NCBI GenBank assembly: GCA_913020115.1
Contig: CAJWBQ010000001.1
Coordinates: forward strand, 1 to 64,000
Length of the DNA stretch: 64,000 nt
Source of the DNA: an uncultured Cellvibrionales bacterium
GTDB lineage: Bacteria; Pseudomonadota; Gammaproteobacteria; Pseudomonadales; Cellvibrionaceae
Reading direction: 5' to 3'
Of the stretch, positions 58,001-64,000 are shown in pieces. Within the stretch, counting starts at the first letter, position 1. Every line of letters starts with the position of its first letter. The notes beneath the pieces were generated by a model that worked only from the letters and a program-made list of their open reading frames with translations, did not search any database and was not told the origin of the DNA. The translations under genes and the position numbers were made by a program.

Positions 58001-58340
58001 AAAAGTGACTACGCGTTTTCTTGAGCGAGAAGGCTATATTGTACATACCGCAAAAGATGGTGTTGATGCCTTGAGTCAGTTACAAGATTTACAGCCTGAC
58101 CTTATGTTGCTCGACATTGAAATGCCCCGAATGGACGGTTTTGAAGTGGCAAAGAATGTACGCTCCAGTCAGCGTCTCAAAGATTTGCCCATCATTATGA
58201 TTACCTCACGCACGGGTGATAAACATCGGGAGCACGCATTCAGTTTGGGTGTGAATAATTATTTGGGTAAGCCTTACCAAGAAGAAGTTTTGGTGACAGC
58301 GATAAAAGATTTGCTGGGCGACGACGAAACTGAGGCCTAG
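52092..58340 (+). CDS. chpA: Multi-Hpt chemotaxis kinase ChpA (PilL), 2082 residues
   Basis: The CheA-type kinase of the Pil-Chp system. Hpt-type modules with recognisable histidines are at His52 ('HQVHGSLAM'), His702 ('FHTVKGSGRM'), His869 ('LHTLKGSAHM') and His1319 ('LHTLKGGARL'); degenerate Hpt-like helices without His occur near 470-500 and 1000-1060. The kinase core starts near 1476 ('VKVSAELLEDLVNLAGE'), with 'NAVDHGIESSDER', 'DDGRGIDLTK' and 'SGRGVGMDVV', then a CheW domain. A C-terminal receiver (about 1960-2080) has acceptor Asp2008 ('LMLLDIEMPRMDG'). An Ala/Glu-rich coiled-coil linker with 14-residue repeats (about 1100-1255) separates the third and fourth Hpt. Overall length is close to P. 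aeruginosa ChpA but the linker is unusual. Confidence 0.95.
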   Translation: MGDSHNFAALDWVIEEIDSTLKQAAQALEAFVSDPEDSTRIRFCLTHLHQVHGSLAMVEFKSAANLASEMELLSQALMTGACANSEDAHQILMQAILQLPIYLDQIKTSRLENPLLIQSLLNDLRVVRGEELVGNDVAATIDLAPAKIVKGERVSAANNSQQFVAVVEKLRQMYQVAANGLIRGVKLEENTAYLHKAFSRLYKLTQGSPRQAIWDISLALLEGVAKDSIEHSVSVKTLLKELHKELKRYVVRGNAELDTPADEELLTHLLYYVAGASSEGAHLNRIKSLYQLDNVIPKGVDLASLVLQSSLSPDLDALRSVVAALKEELHSVKTLLESPELEQNPSETLSRITPILSRIADTMVVIDVEELRQTVLAQVQELETLSVDSEVPSSQTLLNVAGKIISVEASLDALVGITARQGEEPPTPTEGHVELAHESVLRESSMGIEQAKDAIVEYISSQYDARQLENVPRLLNEVRGGLGLMQLSRPAGIIGACANFVENSLVEGGDKPEWSRLELLADAMSGVEYYLDNYRVDPKNADDDLLSHAEESLYKLGFDLRGEADSKEASAPEELLELDIQDSSDTSSEVLLETTTDVTNEAVSVDDEAPASEGEDSTAELSDSEVVEPENIALEIATAVAPDEVSSPVEKEELSSDIDEEIIEIFIEEAAEVNDTITEYLPRWAENLNDGDSLSEVRRAFHTVKGSGRMVGALQAAELAWVAENLLNRVIDGGAERNALTVEYVRQVHELMPELIQAFNDRRTDCQIERTQELQAWGESLANGVVPEALLASLATDHEHAPELESAVVEDLEEADELSEEDENDRVLWEIFSTEAEAHLETIEEFIHEMDEAAPLYLPPSDATQRALHTLKGSAHMAGVTPIAELATPLELFAKELRTYQVDVNADILQLLRDGVSYTRVGLEQLLGEQTVELPRLAQFVARLAELKELSVGHLIRQQEAAENNNKSVDPHLLSIFMAEEMNLLLDADELIDRWQQAPANLEIFKPLVAELATLEQGAVQANLPEMAGLASQLQGIYDATEQGLLGADEGLFPILKSGHNALLDMVDAVAAGQNIRPIDPDLAKSLNNLLAIPELNNGLLSEADTLAEAEALAEAETLALAAAESLAKAEADAEAKMFAELEAKAELEAQELADLEARAELEAQALAEAEAKAEVEALELAEAEAKAALEAQELAEAEAKAALEAQELAEAEAKAAFEAQELADLEAKAKAELEAQELAARNARLEAEALAASENTNSQDEEKEHKLVDDENDIDPEILEIFSEEADELLDDIDQSIHNWQSDRSNIESVEELKRALHTLKGGARLAGLMGFGELAHNFESYLIEQGSGTDINDTFFTSVHAYQDLLLNSTDKIKSDKMGAEELLAENAPQIDAPSEPVSLTSVPSQKPADEPEPLEAPKTVNKGAEILPFSPKAKEPTLSPTPAPSLNTGDVNVPHSPAAAAIASQRSTPQEVVKVSAELLEDLVNLAGETSISRGRMEEQVSELSYSIEEMDMTINRLQEQLRRLDIETEAQMVFRQEQLAEHEDFDPLEMDRYSMLQQLSRSLTESASDLMDLKSTLLDKTRDTETLLLQQSRINTDLQEGLMRSRMVPFSRLVPRLRRIVRQISGELNKSVHFNLENVEGELDRSMLERMVAPLEHMLRNAVDHGIESSDERRAASKADLGQVTLSLGREGADVLIRLQDDGRGIDLTKVRAKAVERGLINEHTALTDHEVMQFILHPGFSTAEKVTQISGRGVGMDVVHSEIKQMGGNMQIVSQQGVGTEFVVRLPFTVSVNRALMVQIGDDRFAVPLNSIEGIVRVSPFELEHYYEDRDARFEYAGQNYQVRYLGEMLNTGANPKLEGQVLPIPVVLVRSAEHAVALQVDSLMGSREIVVKTLGSQFSNVAGLSGATVMGDGSVVVILDPHAMVRQELVRLESDKGDDAQALLARQEVSTPTILVVDDSVTVRKVTTRFLEREGYIVHTAKDGVDALSQLQDLQPDLMLLDIEMPRMDGFEVAKNVRSSQRLKDLPIIMITSRTGDKHREHAFSLGVNNYLGKPYQEEVLVTAIKDLLGDDETEA
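55509..55808 (+). repeat. 42-bp tandem repeats inside chpA (14-residue coiled-coil units)
   Basis: Six consecutive 42-bp units (55509, 55551, 55593, 55635, 55677, 55719) and a 48-bp seventh (55761-55808) encode 'LAEAEAKAALEAQE'-type units. The units starting at 55635, 55677 and 55719 differ at only a few bases each, indicating recent duplication or gene conversion. Fourteen residues equal two heptads, consistent with a rigid helical spacer. Confidence 0.93.
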
Positions 58341-58344
58341 TGCC

Positions 58345-59316
58345 TTGAGCACGGTTTGTGTGGGCCTTGTCTGTAGTGCGCGAATACAACAACTCAGCTT
58401 GGCCCAAGCGCTCGCCGACAGTGATTTACAATTGGGGCCCTGCCTTAGGCCTGAAGATTTTTTGGCCGGTGATGTTCGACAAAATCCGCAAGCTGATGCT
58501 TGGATAGTCGACGTGAGTGACGAGCAGGGCAATGAGGCCTATAACGCTTGGTTAGAAACTGTTGAGCAGCCTATTATTTTTGGTGACGGCTGTGCGCCTG
58601 ATGTCGGTAGTCACGCACACACACTGTGGTTCGAACGAATTCTAGCGCAGTTGGTGCAGCTTAAGGGGTCTTTGCAAGACTTCGACACGCGACACTCTCG
58701 GCAACAGAACGTTTGCGTATTGGCCGCTTCAACCGGTGGGCCTGCAGCAGTAAAAACTTTTTTAGCCGCGCTGCCGAAGGGTTTGGATATCAGTTTTATT
58801 TACGTGCAACATATTGACGCTGAGCACGATAAAACTCTGTTGAAAATGATGAGCGCCAATAGCCATTACCCAGCCTATATCGCGGCTCATGGCGAAAGAT
58901 TACAGGCGGGGCGGCTTGCATTAATGTCGCCCACTATAGCGCTAAATGTGCTCGATAACGGGACATTTTGCCAAGCAAAAAATTCCCAGTGGCTCGGAGC
59001 GTTTTCACCGTCTATCGATCAGGTGATTGCGAATGTGAGCAGTGTATATGGCGCTAAGGCGGGCGCAATTGTTTTCACTGGTATGGGTGAAGACGGTTTG
59101 GTAGCCTGTCGTTTGTTAGCCCAACAAGGTGGTTATGTCTGGGCGCAAACACCGGAGTCTTGTGTGGTTGGCTCTATGCCGGAGGCGGTAATCGCTGCGA
59201 AGTTGGTGTCTTTTTATTCAACACCAGAAGGTTTGGCGAGGCATTTGGTAAACAGTTTAAATCGGCGCAAGTATACAAAGGCGCGAAAAATTACAATGAA
59301 TAATGCAAGTCAGTGA
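58345..59316 (+). CDS. chpB: CheB-type chemoreceptor methylesterase ChpB
   Basis: A 323-residue protein with a CheB methylesterase domain in the C-terminal two-thirds: nucleophile Ser129 in 'LAASTGGPAAVKTFLAALP', 'YVQHIDAEHD' and the catalytic Asp region 'GAIVFTGMGEDGLVACRLL'. The N-terminal 115 residues do not resemble a functional receiver (no acceptor-Asp motif), as in P. aeruginosa ChpB. It presumably removes the methyl groups added by PilK on PilJ. It starts with TTG 4 bp after the chpA stop. Confidence 0.9.
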   Translation: MSTVCVGLVCSARIQQLSLAQALADSDLQLGPCLRPEDFLAGDVRQNPQADAWIVDVSDEQGNEAYNAWLETVEQPIIFGDGCAPDVGSHAHTLWFERILAQLVQLKGSLQDFDTRHSRQQNVCVLAASTGGPAAVKTFLAALPKGLDISFIYVQHIDAEHDKTLLKMMSANSHYPAYIAAHGERLQAGRLALMSPTIALNVLDNGTFCQAKNSQWLGAFSPSIDQVIANVSSVYGAKAGAIVFTGMGEDGLVACRLLAQQGGYVWAQTPESCVVGSMPEAVIAAKLVSFYSTPEGLARHLVNSLNRRKYTKARKITMNNASQ

Positions 59317-59335
59317 GTGGGGATAGGAAAGCGCT

Positions 59336-59827
59336 GTGTTAGAAAATACTGCTAATAATTCGCAAGAGGTCATCGATGAAGTGGCCAGTCTTTTGATTCC
59401 GATGGTGGACCGCATGCTGCTGTTGCCAACGGTTAGTGTGGCGGAAATGGTGTCGTGGAATATGCCGGTACCGGCCTTGAATGCCCCAGATTGGTTTCTG
59501 GGCATGTTCGCTTGGCGAGAGCAGCAGGTTCCTTTGTTGTCGTTTGAGGTGATTAATGGAGAAGCCCAACCTTCACTCAACCATCATTGCCGAGTAGCCA
59601 TTTTGAATAATACGGGCGAGAGCGAGGAGCTGCCGTTTATTGCCATCGCGACTCAGGGTATTCCTCGCTTGGCTCGGGTGAACGACCGAGAAATTACGGA
59701 AATTACGAGTGCTGGAAAAAAGTCGTTTGAGTTAATGCAGGTTTCATTGGCTGGCGAAATGGCGGTAATTCCTAACATTTCAGCTTTGGAACAGGCGTAC
59801 TTGGCGTATAAGAAGCAGGCTTCCTAA
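59336..59827 (+). CDS. chpC: CheW-like adaptor ChpC
   Basis: A 163-residue CheW-domain protein, the second adaptor of the Pil-Chp array. 'MLLLPTVSVAEMVSWNMPVPA' is a CheW start; 'WFLGMFAWREQQVPLLSFEV' and 'LPFIAIATQGIPRLARV' follow. GTG start with GGA upstream. It ends the cluster; the AraC-type chpD and chpE of P. aeruginosa are absent. Its stop lies 11 bp from the convergent rsmE stop. Confidence 0.88.
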   Translation: MLENTANNSQEVIDEVASLLIPMVDRMLLLPTVSVAEMVSWNMPVPALNAPDWFLGMFAWREQQVPLLSFEVINGEAQPSLNHHCRVAILNNTGESEELPFIAIATQGIPRLARVNDREITEITSAGKKSFELMQVSLAGEMAVIPNISALEQAYLAYKKQAS

Positions 59828-59838
59828 GGCACGCTTTG

Positions 59839-60564
59839 TTAAAAATCACCCCACAGTTGCTGGCATAAACTTAAGGCAACCAGCGGGGCGGTTTCAGTGC
59901 GTAATACTCTTGGCCCCAGTGTTAGGGGCACAAAACCTGAGCTTTCGGCTTGGGCAATTTCATTTTCATTTAAACCTCCCTCTGGGCCAATCAATAAGGC
60001 GATTGACGTGGGTGCATCTCTCTCTCCCAGACCTGTGTCGCTGCGGTGGTGCAATACGAGTTTGAGTTGAGCCTGGCAGGAGGCGATGTATTGGTTAATA
60101 TTCTGTGGTGTGTTGAGGCTTGGTAGGCGGTTGCGCTGGCACTGTTCGCAAGCGCTGATAATAATTTGTTGCCAGTGCTGCATTTTTTTGTCGAGCCGCT
60201 CAGGCTTGAGTTTAACTTCGCTGCGCTCGGTGAACAGTGGGGTAATTTTTGTGACGCCCAGTTCGGTGGCTTTCTGGATGATCCAATCCATGCGCTCGCC
60301 GCGGGAGAGGCCGATGCAAAGTTCTATGTTAAGGGGCGATTCTCTATCGTTGGTGTGTTCGGCGTTGAGTGTGACGCTGGTGTGTTTTTTTTCTAGCCGG
60401 CTGATGGTGGCGGTGAATTCTCCGCCCTGACCGTTGAACAGTGTGAGTTCGCGGCCTACGGTCATGCGCAGTACTTTGGCTATGTGGCGGGAGGGGGACT
60501 CTTCTAGGTCTATTGTGGCGCCTAGGGTTAGGGGCTGTTCGGTGTATATTCTTGGGATGCGCAT
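59839..60564 (-). CDS. rsmE: 16S rRNA m3U1498 methyltransferase
   Basis: A 241-residue SPOUT methyltransferase of the RsmE family. N-terminal PUA-like domain ('MRIPRIYTEQPL', 'HIAKVLRMTVGRELTLFNGQ'), then the knot domain with 'QKATELGVTKITPLFTERSEV' and 'LLIGPEGGLNENEIAQAE' and 'TLGPRVLRTETAPLVALSL'. It is the last minus-strand gene after metK-ahcY-metF but is separated from metF by a 293-bp palindromic region. Confidence 0.96.
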   Translation of the reverse strand: MRIPRIYTEQPLTLGATIDLEESPSRHIAKVLRMTVGRELTLFNGQGGEFTATISRLEKKHTSVTLNAEHTNDRESPLNIELCIGLSRGERMDWIIQKATELGVTKITPLFTERSEVKLKPERLDKKMQHWQQIIISACEQCQRNRLPSLNTPQNINQYIASCQAQLKLVLHHRSDTGLGERDAPTSIALLIGPEGGLNENEIAQAESSGFVPLTLGPRVLRTETAPLVALSLCQQLWGDF

Positions 60565-60638
60565 TTGAAGGAGTCCTTGGGTTTTCTGGCGCTGGTATAT
60601 CTTGTACTACCTAGCTTGTTGGTGCATCTCTAGAACCC

Positions 60639-60813
60639 GGACTGGCAGCACCTCACCTAATCCGCCCGAACGCACGCTTTTTCCCTCTGACCAAGCCGCT
60701 GCGGAACTCGCCCGTGCCGGACTCAAACAGTCCTCGCTAAAAGACCTTGGTCAGAGGAAAAAAGCTTAAAGACGCGTTCTGAATGGGCGGATTAGGCAAG
60801 GCGCTGCCAGTCC
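60639..60813. repeat. Large imperfect palindrome (about 175 bp), possible MITE/BIME-like element
   Basis: The left arm (60639-60695) and right arm (60746-60813) are inverted imperfect copies. Perfectly matching blocks include GGACTGGCAGC at the outer ends, CCTAATCCGCCC in the middle, and CCTCTGACCAAG at the inner ends; the arms differ by small indels. The 50-nt centre contains CCGCTGCGGAACTCGCC and GGACTCAAACAGTCC, itself a small dyad. It fills most of the 60565-60857 gap between metF and rsmE, with no gene visible there. No target-site duplication was found at the ends. Its nature as a dispersed element is inferred. Confidence 0.75.
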
Positions 60814-60857
60814 TACCACTATGCGTCGATTTTATTTTTATGTTTTCTATTCTTTTT

Positions 60858-61709
60858 CTATTCTTCTACTGGAATTAATCCGAGATTTTTTACTATTGTA
60901 GCTGAGGGCTCGGTCTGGTTCATTGTGTAGAGGTGTAAACCTGGAGCGCCATTCTCTAGTAATGTCTCGCAAAGGTCTGTGGCTAGGTCTATGCCAAAGG
61001 CTTTGATTGAGTCGGTGTCGTCACCAAAATCTTCTAGACGCTTTGCTAGCCAGCGAGGTATTTCGGCTCCGCAGGCTTTGGAAAAACGCGCTAGGTTTTT
61101 GTAGTTCATGATGGGCATGATACCGGGGTAGATGGGCTTGTCTATGCCGGCCCGCTGACACTGGTCTATGAAGTAGAAGTAGGCGTCGGGGTTGTAAAAG
61201 TATTGGGTGATGGCGCTGTTGGCACCGGCATCCAATTTGGCTTTTAGGTAGTTTATGTCGTCGGCGTAACTTTTGGCTTCGGGATGAATCTCTGGGTAGC
61301 AGGCAACTTCGAGTTCGAAGTCGTTGGCAAATTCTTCGCGAATGAAGGTGACGAGTTGGTTGGCATACACGAGTTGTGATGAACCACCCATGCCGGAAGG
61401 CATGTCACCACGCAAGGCAACAAGACGTTTTATGCCGGCGTCTTTGTATTCTTGTATGAGTGCTTTGACGTCTTCTTTGCTGTCACCACCAAAGGATAGG
61501 TGGGGGGCGGCACTTTGCCCTGAGGCTTGGATGTCTAAGACGGCATTTTTGGTGTTGCTGCGGGTAGACCCGCCGGCACCGTAGGTGACGGAGAAGAACT
61601 CCGGCGCAAAGGCCGAAAGTTCTTCTCTTACTGTTTTGAGTTTGGCCTGGCCTTCGGGTGTTTTTGAAGGAAAAAACTCGAAGCTTAGGCGTATGTCGTT
61701 GTGGCTCAT
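60858..61709 (-). CDS. metF: 5,10-methylenetetrahydrofolate reductase
   Basis: A 283-residue FAD-dependent TIM-barrel enzyme producing 5-methyl-THF for methionine synthesis. 'LSFEFFPSKTPEG', 'FFSVTYGAGGSTRSNT', 'HLSFGGDSKEDVKALIQEYK', 'LVALRGDMPSG' and 'NSAITQYFYNPDAYFYFIDQC' are canonical. It is 8 bp downstream of ahcY. Confidence 0.97.
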   Translation of the reverse strand: MSHNDIRLSFEFFPSKTPEGQAKLKTVREELSAFAPEFFSVTYGAGGSTRSNTKNAVLDIQASGQSAAPHLSFGGDSKEDVKALIQEYKDAGIKRLVALRGDMPSGMGGSSQLVYANQLVTFIREEFANDFELEVACYPEIHPEAKSYADDINYLKAKLDAGANSAITQYFYNPDAYFYFIDQCQRAGIDKPIYPGIMPIMNYKNLARFSKACGAEIPRWLAKRLEDFGDDTDSIKAFGIDLATDLCETLLENGAPGLHLYTMNQTEPSATIVKNLGLIPVEE

Positions 61710-61717
61710 GGGGTTTC

Positions 61718-63109
61718 CTAGTACTTGTAGCTCTCGGGCTTGAAGGGGCCGTCTAGTGGTACGTTTATGTAGCTGGCCTGGGCGTCGGTCATTTGGGTGA
61801 TCACGCCACCAAATCCTTCTACCATGTCTTTGGCCACTTCTTCGTCCAATTTTTTGGGCAGTATTTTTACGTAGAGGTTGGCGGCTTTGTCAGCTTCTGA
61901 CAGTGCGGCAAAGTTTGCTTCGTAAAGGTACATTTGCGCGAGTACTTGGTTGGCGAATGAGCCGTCCATGATGCGTGAGGGGTGACCTGTGGCGTTGCCA
62001 AGGTTTACTAGGCGACCTTCTGAAAGCAGTATCAGGTGGCTGTTGTTGGCGGCGTCTACGCTGCTGGCGCGGTAAATTTTATGAACTTGGGGTTTCACTT
62101 CGTCCCAGGTCCAATTTTCGCGCATGAAGGCGGTGTCAATTTCGTTATCGAAGTGGCCGATGTTACAGACGACGGCACCGCTCTTTAAGCCGGTGAGCAT
62201 GGCGCTGTCACAGACGTTGATGTTGCCGGTGGTGGTCACGACTAGGTCGGTGTTTTCTAAAACGGCGGTGTTGATGTCTGCCACTTTCCCGGTGTTGTTG
62301 CCGTCATTATAAGCTGAGACAACTTCGAAGCCGTCCATGCACGCTTGCATGGCACAGATGGGATCAATTTCGGTGACTTTTACGATCATGCCTTCTTGGC
62401 GCAGTGATGCGGCAGAACCTTTACCTACGTCGCCGTAGCCGATGACGAGGGCTTTTTTACCGGCCAATAGGTGGTCGGTGCCGCGTTTTATGGCGTCGTT
62501 AAGGCTGTGACGACAACCGTATTTGTTGTCGTTTTTAGATTTGGTGACGGCGTCGTTTACGTTGATGGCGGGTACTTTAAGTTGACCCTTCTCCAACATT
62601 TCTAAGAGGCGGTGAACACCAGTGGTGGTCTCTTCACTAATGCCGTGGATGGCGTCTAACATGGCGGGGTATTTGTTGTGACACATTTCGGTGAGGTCGC
62701 CGCCATCGTCCAAAATCATGTTGGCGTTCCAAACTTCGCCATTAGCCAGAATGGTTTGTTCGATACACCACAAGAATTCTTCTTCGGTTTCACCTTTCCA
62801 GGCGAATACGGGAATGCCTGCAGCTGCAATGGCTGCCGCTGCGTGGTCTTGGGTGGAAAAAATGTTGCACGACGACCAGCGAACGTCGGCGCCTAGGTCT
62901 ACTAGGGTTTCGATGAGTACGGCGGTTTGAATGGTCATGTGGATACAGCCCATGATACGCGCGTCGGCCAAAGGTTTGGCGTCGCGGTATTTACGGCGCA
63001 GGGCCATCAGTGCGGGCATTTCGCCTTCGGCGATGTCAATTTCTTTGCGGCCCCAATCGGCGAGGGTGATGTCAGCAATTTTGTAATCGGTAAATGTAGC
63101 GTTTGTCAT
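61718..63109 (-). CDS. ahcY: S-adenosylhomocysteine hydrolase
   Basis: A 463-residue tetrameric enzyme that splits S-adenosylhomocysteine to homocysteine and adenosine. '[18 protein letters not shown]' begins it. '[20 protein letters not shown]', NAD-binding '[19 protein letters not shown]' and the C-terminal 'PFKPESYKY' are diagnostic. It lies 74 bp after metK. I inspected that gap for the SAH riboswitch core and did not see it. With metK and metF it forms the activated methyl cycle operon. Confidence 0.98.
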   Translation of the reverse strand: MTNATFTDYKIADITLADWGRKEIDIAEGEMPALMALRRKYRDAKPLADARIMGCIHMTIQTAVLIETLVDLGADVRWSSCNIFSTQDHAAAAIAAAGIPVFAWKGETEEEFLWCIEQTILANGEVWNANMILDDGGDLTEMCHNKYPAMLDAIHGISEETTTGVHRLLEMLEKGQLKVPAINVNDAVTKSKNDNKYGCRHSLNDAIKRGTDHLLAGKKALVIGYGDVGKGSAASLRQEGMIVKVTEIDPICAMQACMDGFEVVSAYNDGNNTGKVADINTAVLENTDLVVTTTGNINVCDSAMLTGLKSGAVVCNIGHFDNEIDTAFMRENWTWDEVKPQVHKIYRASSVDAANNSHLILLSEGRLVNLGNATGHPSRIMDGSFANQVLAQMYLYEANFAALSEADKAANLYVKILPKKLDEEVAKDMVEGFGGVITQMTDAQASYINVPLDGPFKPESYKY

Positions 63110-63183
63110 TGTGTTTGTCCTGTTCTGGCGCGAGCTCAGGGCTGGCGTCAGTGAATGTTTTGTTTAGGGGTATTTAGTGACTT

Positions 63184-64000
63184 TTAAAGGGCCGATTTAA
63201 GCGCTTCTACTTTGTCAGTTTTTTCCCAGGTAAAGTTTTCGAGCTCGCGGCCAAAGTGGCCGTAGGCTGCGGTTTGACGGTAGATGGGGCGTTTTAGGTC
63301 AAGCATTTCTATTAGGCCGCGCGGACGCAGGTCAAAGTGCTCGTGCACCAGTGCGGTGATGGCGCTGTCGGCAATTTTGCCAGTGCCAAAGGTATTCACA
63401 TCAATTGATGTGGGTTCCGCTACACCGATGGCATAAGACACTTGAATTTCACAGCGTTCGGCTAGGCCGGCGGCAACAATATTTTTGGCGACGTAACGGC
63501 CAGCATAAGCGGCTGAGCGGTCTACTTTCGAGGGGTCTTTGCCGGAGAAGGCGCCGCCGCCGTGCCGTGCCATACCACCGTAGGTGTCGACAATGATTTT
63601 GCGACCGGTTAATCCGCAGTCGCCCACTGGGCCGCCAATAATGAATTGACCCGTTGGGTTGATATGGAAGAGTGTGTCTTTATGCAGCCACTCTGCAGGC
63701 AGGGTGTGCTTGATGATCTCTTCCATCACTGCTTCGCGTATGTCTTTCTGGCTGACATCAGGGTCGTGTTGGGTCGACAGAACGACGGCGTCGATGGCAA
63801 CGGGTAAACCGTTTTCATATCTCAGTGTGACTTGGCTTTTAGCATCGGGGCGCAACCAAGGCAAAATTTTGTTTTTGCGCAGGTAAGCTTGGCGCTCCAC
63901 TAGACGGTGAGAGTACAAGATGGGGGCTGGCATTAGCACTTCGGTTTCGTTGGTGGCGTAACCAAACATGAGACCTTGGTCGCCTGCACCCATGTCTTTG
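63184..64000 (-). CDS. metK: S-adenosylmethionine synthetase (partial)
   Basis: The gene runs off the right edge, so about 270 C-terminal codons are present of the roughly 385 expected. The conserved '[12 protein letters not shown]' ATP-binding hexapeptide region is at the window edge. '[28 protein letters not shown]' region carries the second signature. MetK makes SAM from methionine and ATP. The start codon and any upstream SAM riboswitch lie outside the window. Confidence 0.97.
   Translation of the reverse strand, partial: KDMGAGDQGLMFGYATNETEVLMPAPILYSHRLVERQAYLRKNKILPWLRPDAKSQVTLRYENGLPVAIDAVVLSTQHDPDVSQKDIREAVMEEIIKHTLPAEWLHKDTLFHINPTGQFIIGGPVGDCGLTGRKIIVDTYGGMARHGGGAFSGKDPSKVDRSAAYAGRYVAKNIVAAGLAERCEIQVSYAIGVAEPTSIDVNTFGTGKIADSAITALVHEHFDLRPRGLIEMLDLKRPIYRQTAAYGHFGRELENFTWEKTDKVEALKSAL

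Noticed and set aside
63110..63183. Possible SAH riboswitch upstream of ahcY
   Set aside because: The 74-bp metK-ahcY gap lacks the conserved core expected of the SAH riboswitch.

Overview
The window reads as a chromosomal backbone segment of a free-living, probably marine gammaproteobacterium. Gene content and order closely follow the oriC-flanking regions of Pseudomonas and the Cellvibrionales. Examples are the amtB/glnK/sutA–xerC–dapF–lysA–cyaY–cyaA–argH–hemCD run, and the hemW–rdgB–metWX–yggT–proC–yggS–pilTU–ruvX–yqgE–tonB–gshB–pilGHIJK–chpABC run. Base composition looks close to 50% G+C by eye. Placement near the Cellvibrionales is an inference from synteny and protein style; no rRNA or other phylogenetic marker was used. 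I saw no tRNA, rRNA, CRISPR array, prophage or complete insertion sequence.

Layout. (1) 1-5 kb: the 3' end of comM, a HigB2/HigA2-type toxin-antitoxin pair and ubiK, then a nitrogen block with a TorF-type porin behind a sigma-54-like promoter, glnK-amtB, a second PII gene and the RNA-polymerase-binding regulator SutA. (2) 5-16 kb, mostly minus strand: xerC, a DUF484 gene, dapF, lysA, lptM, (cyaY on plus), class I adenylate cyclase cyaA, a soluble hybrid histidine kinase and argH. (3) 16-21 kb: a LytTR-only protein where AlgZ/AlgR usually sit, then hemC-hemD-hemX-hemY. (4) 20.8-27 kb, minus: a secreted M1 aminopeptidase lipoprotein, ubiD, rho, trxA. (5) 27-37 kb: a VTT-membrane/disulfide-oxidoreductase fusion with an ArsM-like methyltransferase, a membrane hybrid histidine kinase, hemW and an OafA/SGNH acyltransferase. 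(6) 36.8-41.8 kb, minus: rdgB, DUF4426, metW, metX, yggT, proC, yggS. (7) 41.9-59.8 kb: the type IV pilus motor and chemosensory block (pilT, pilU, then ruvX/yqgE/tonB/gshB on minus, then pilG-H-I-J-K-chpA-B-C). (8) 59.8-64 kb, minus: rsmE, a large imperfect palindrome, then metF, ahcY and metK.

How the genes work together. Two PII proteins and AmtB would couple ammonium uptake to nitrogen status, and the porin promoter suggests the same NtrC/RpoN control. PilT/PilU retract type IV pili, and the Pil-Chp array upstream of cyclase-type outputs controls twitching and surface sensing; cyaA, its usual downstream enzyme in Pseudomonas, is also present. MetK, AhcY and MetF run the activated methyl cycle, with MetX/MetW feeding methionine synthesis. 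The genome here is compact: several convergent pairs overlap at their stops and several operon junctions are ATGA overlaps.

Most of the window is conserved housekeeping. The parts I would look at again are: the NtrC/sigma-54-like architecture before the porin; the orphan LytTR gene with a hexamer repeat at its 5' end; the VTT-oxidoreductase plus ArsM pair; the acidic repeat tail of PilJ; the 42-bp tandem repeats inside chpA; and the roughly 175-bp imperfect palindrome between metF and rsmE. I did not find a clearly undescribed multi-gene system.
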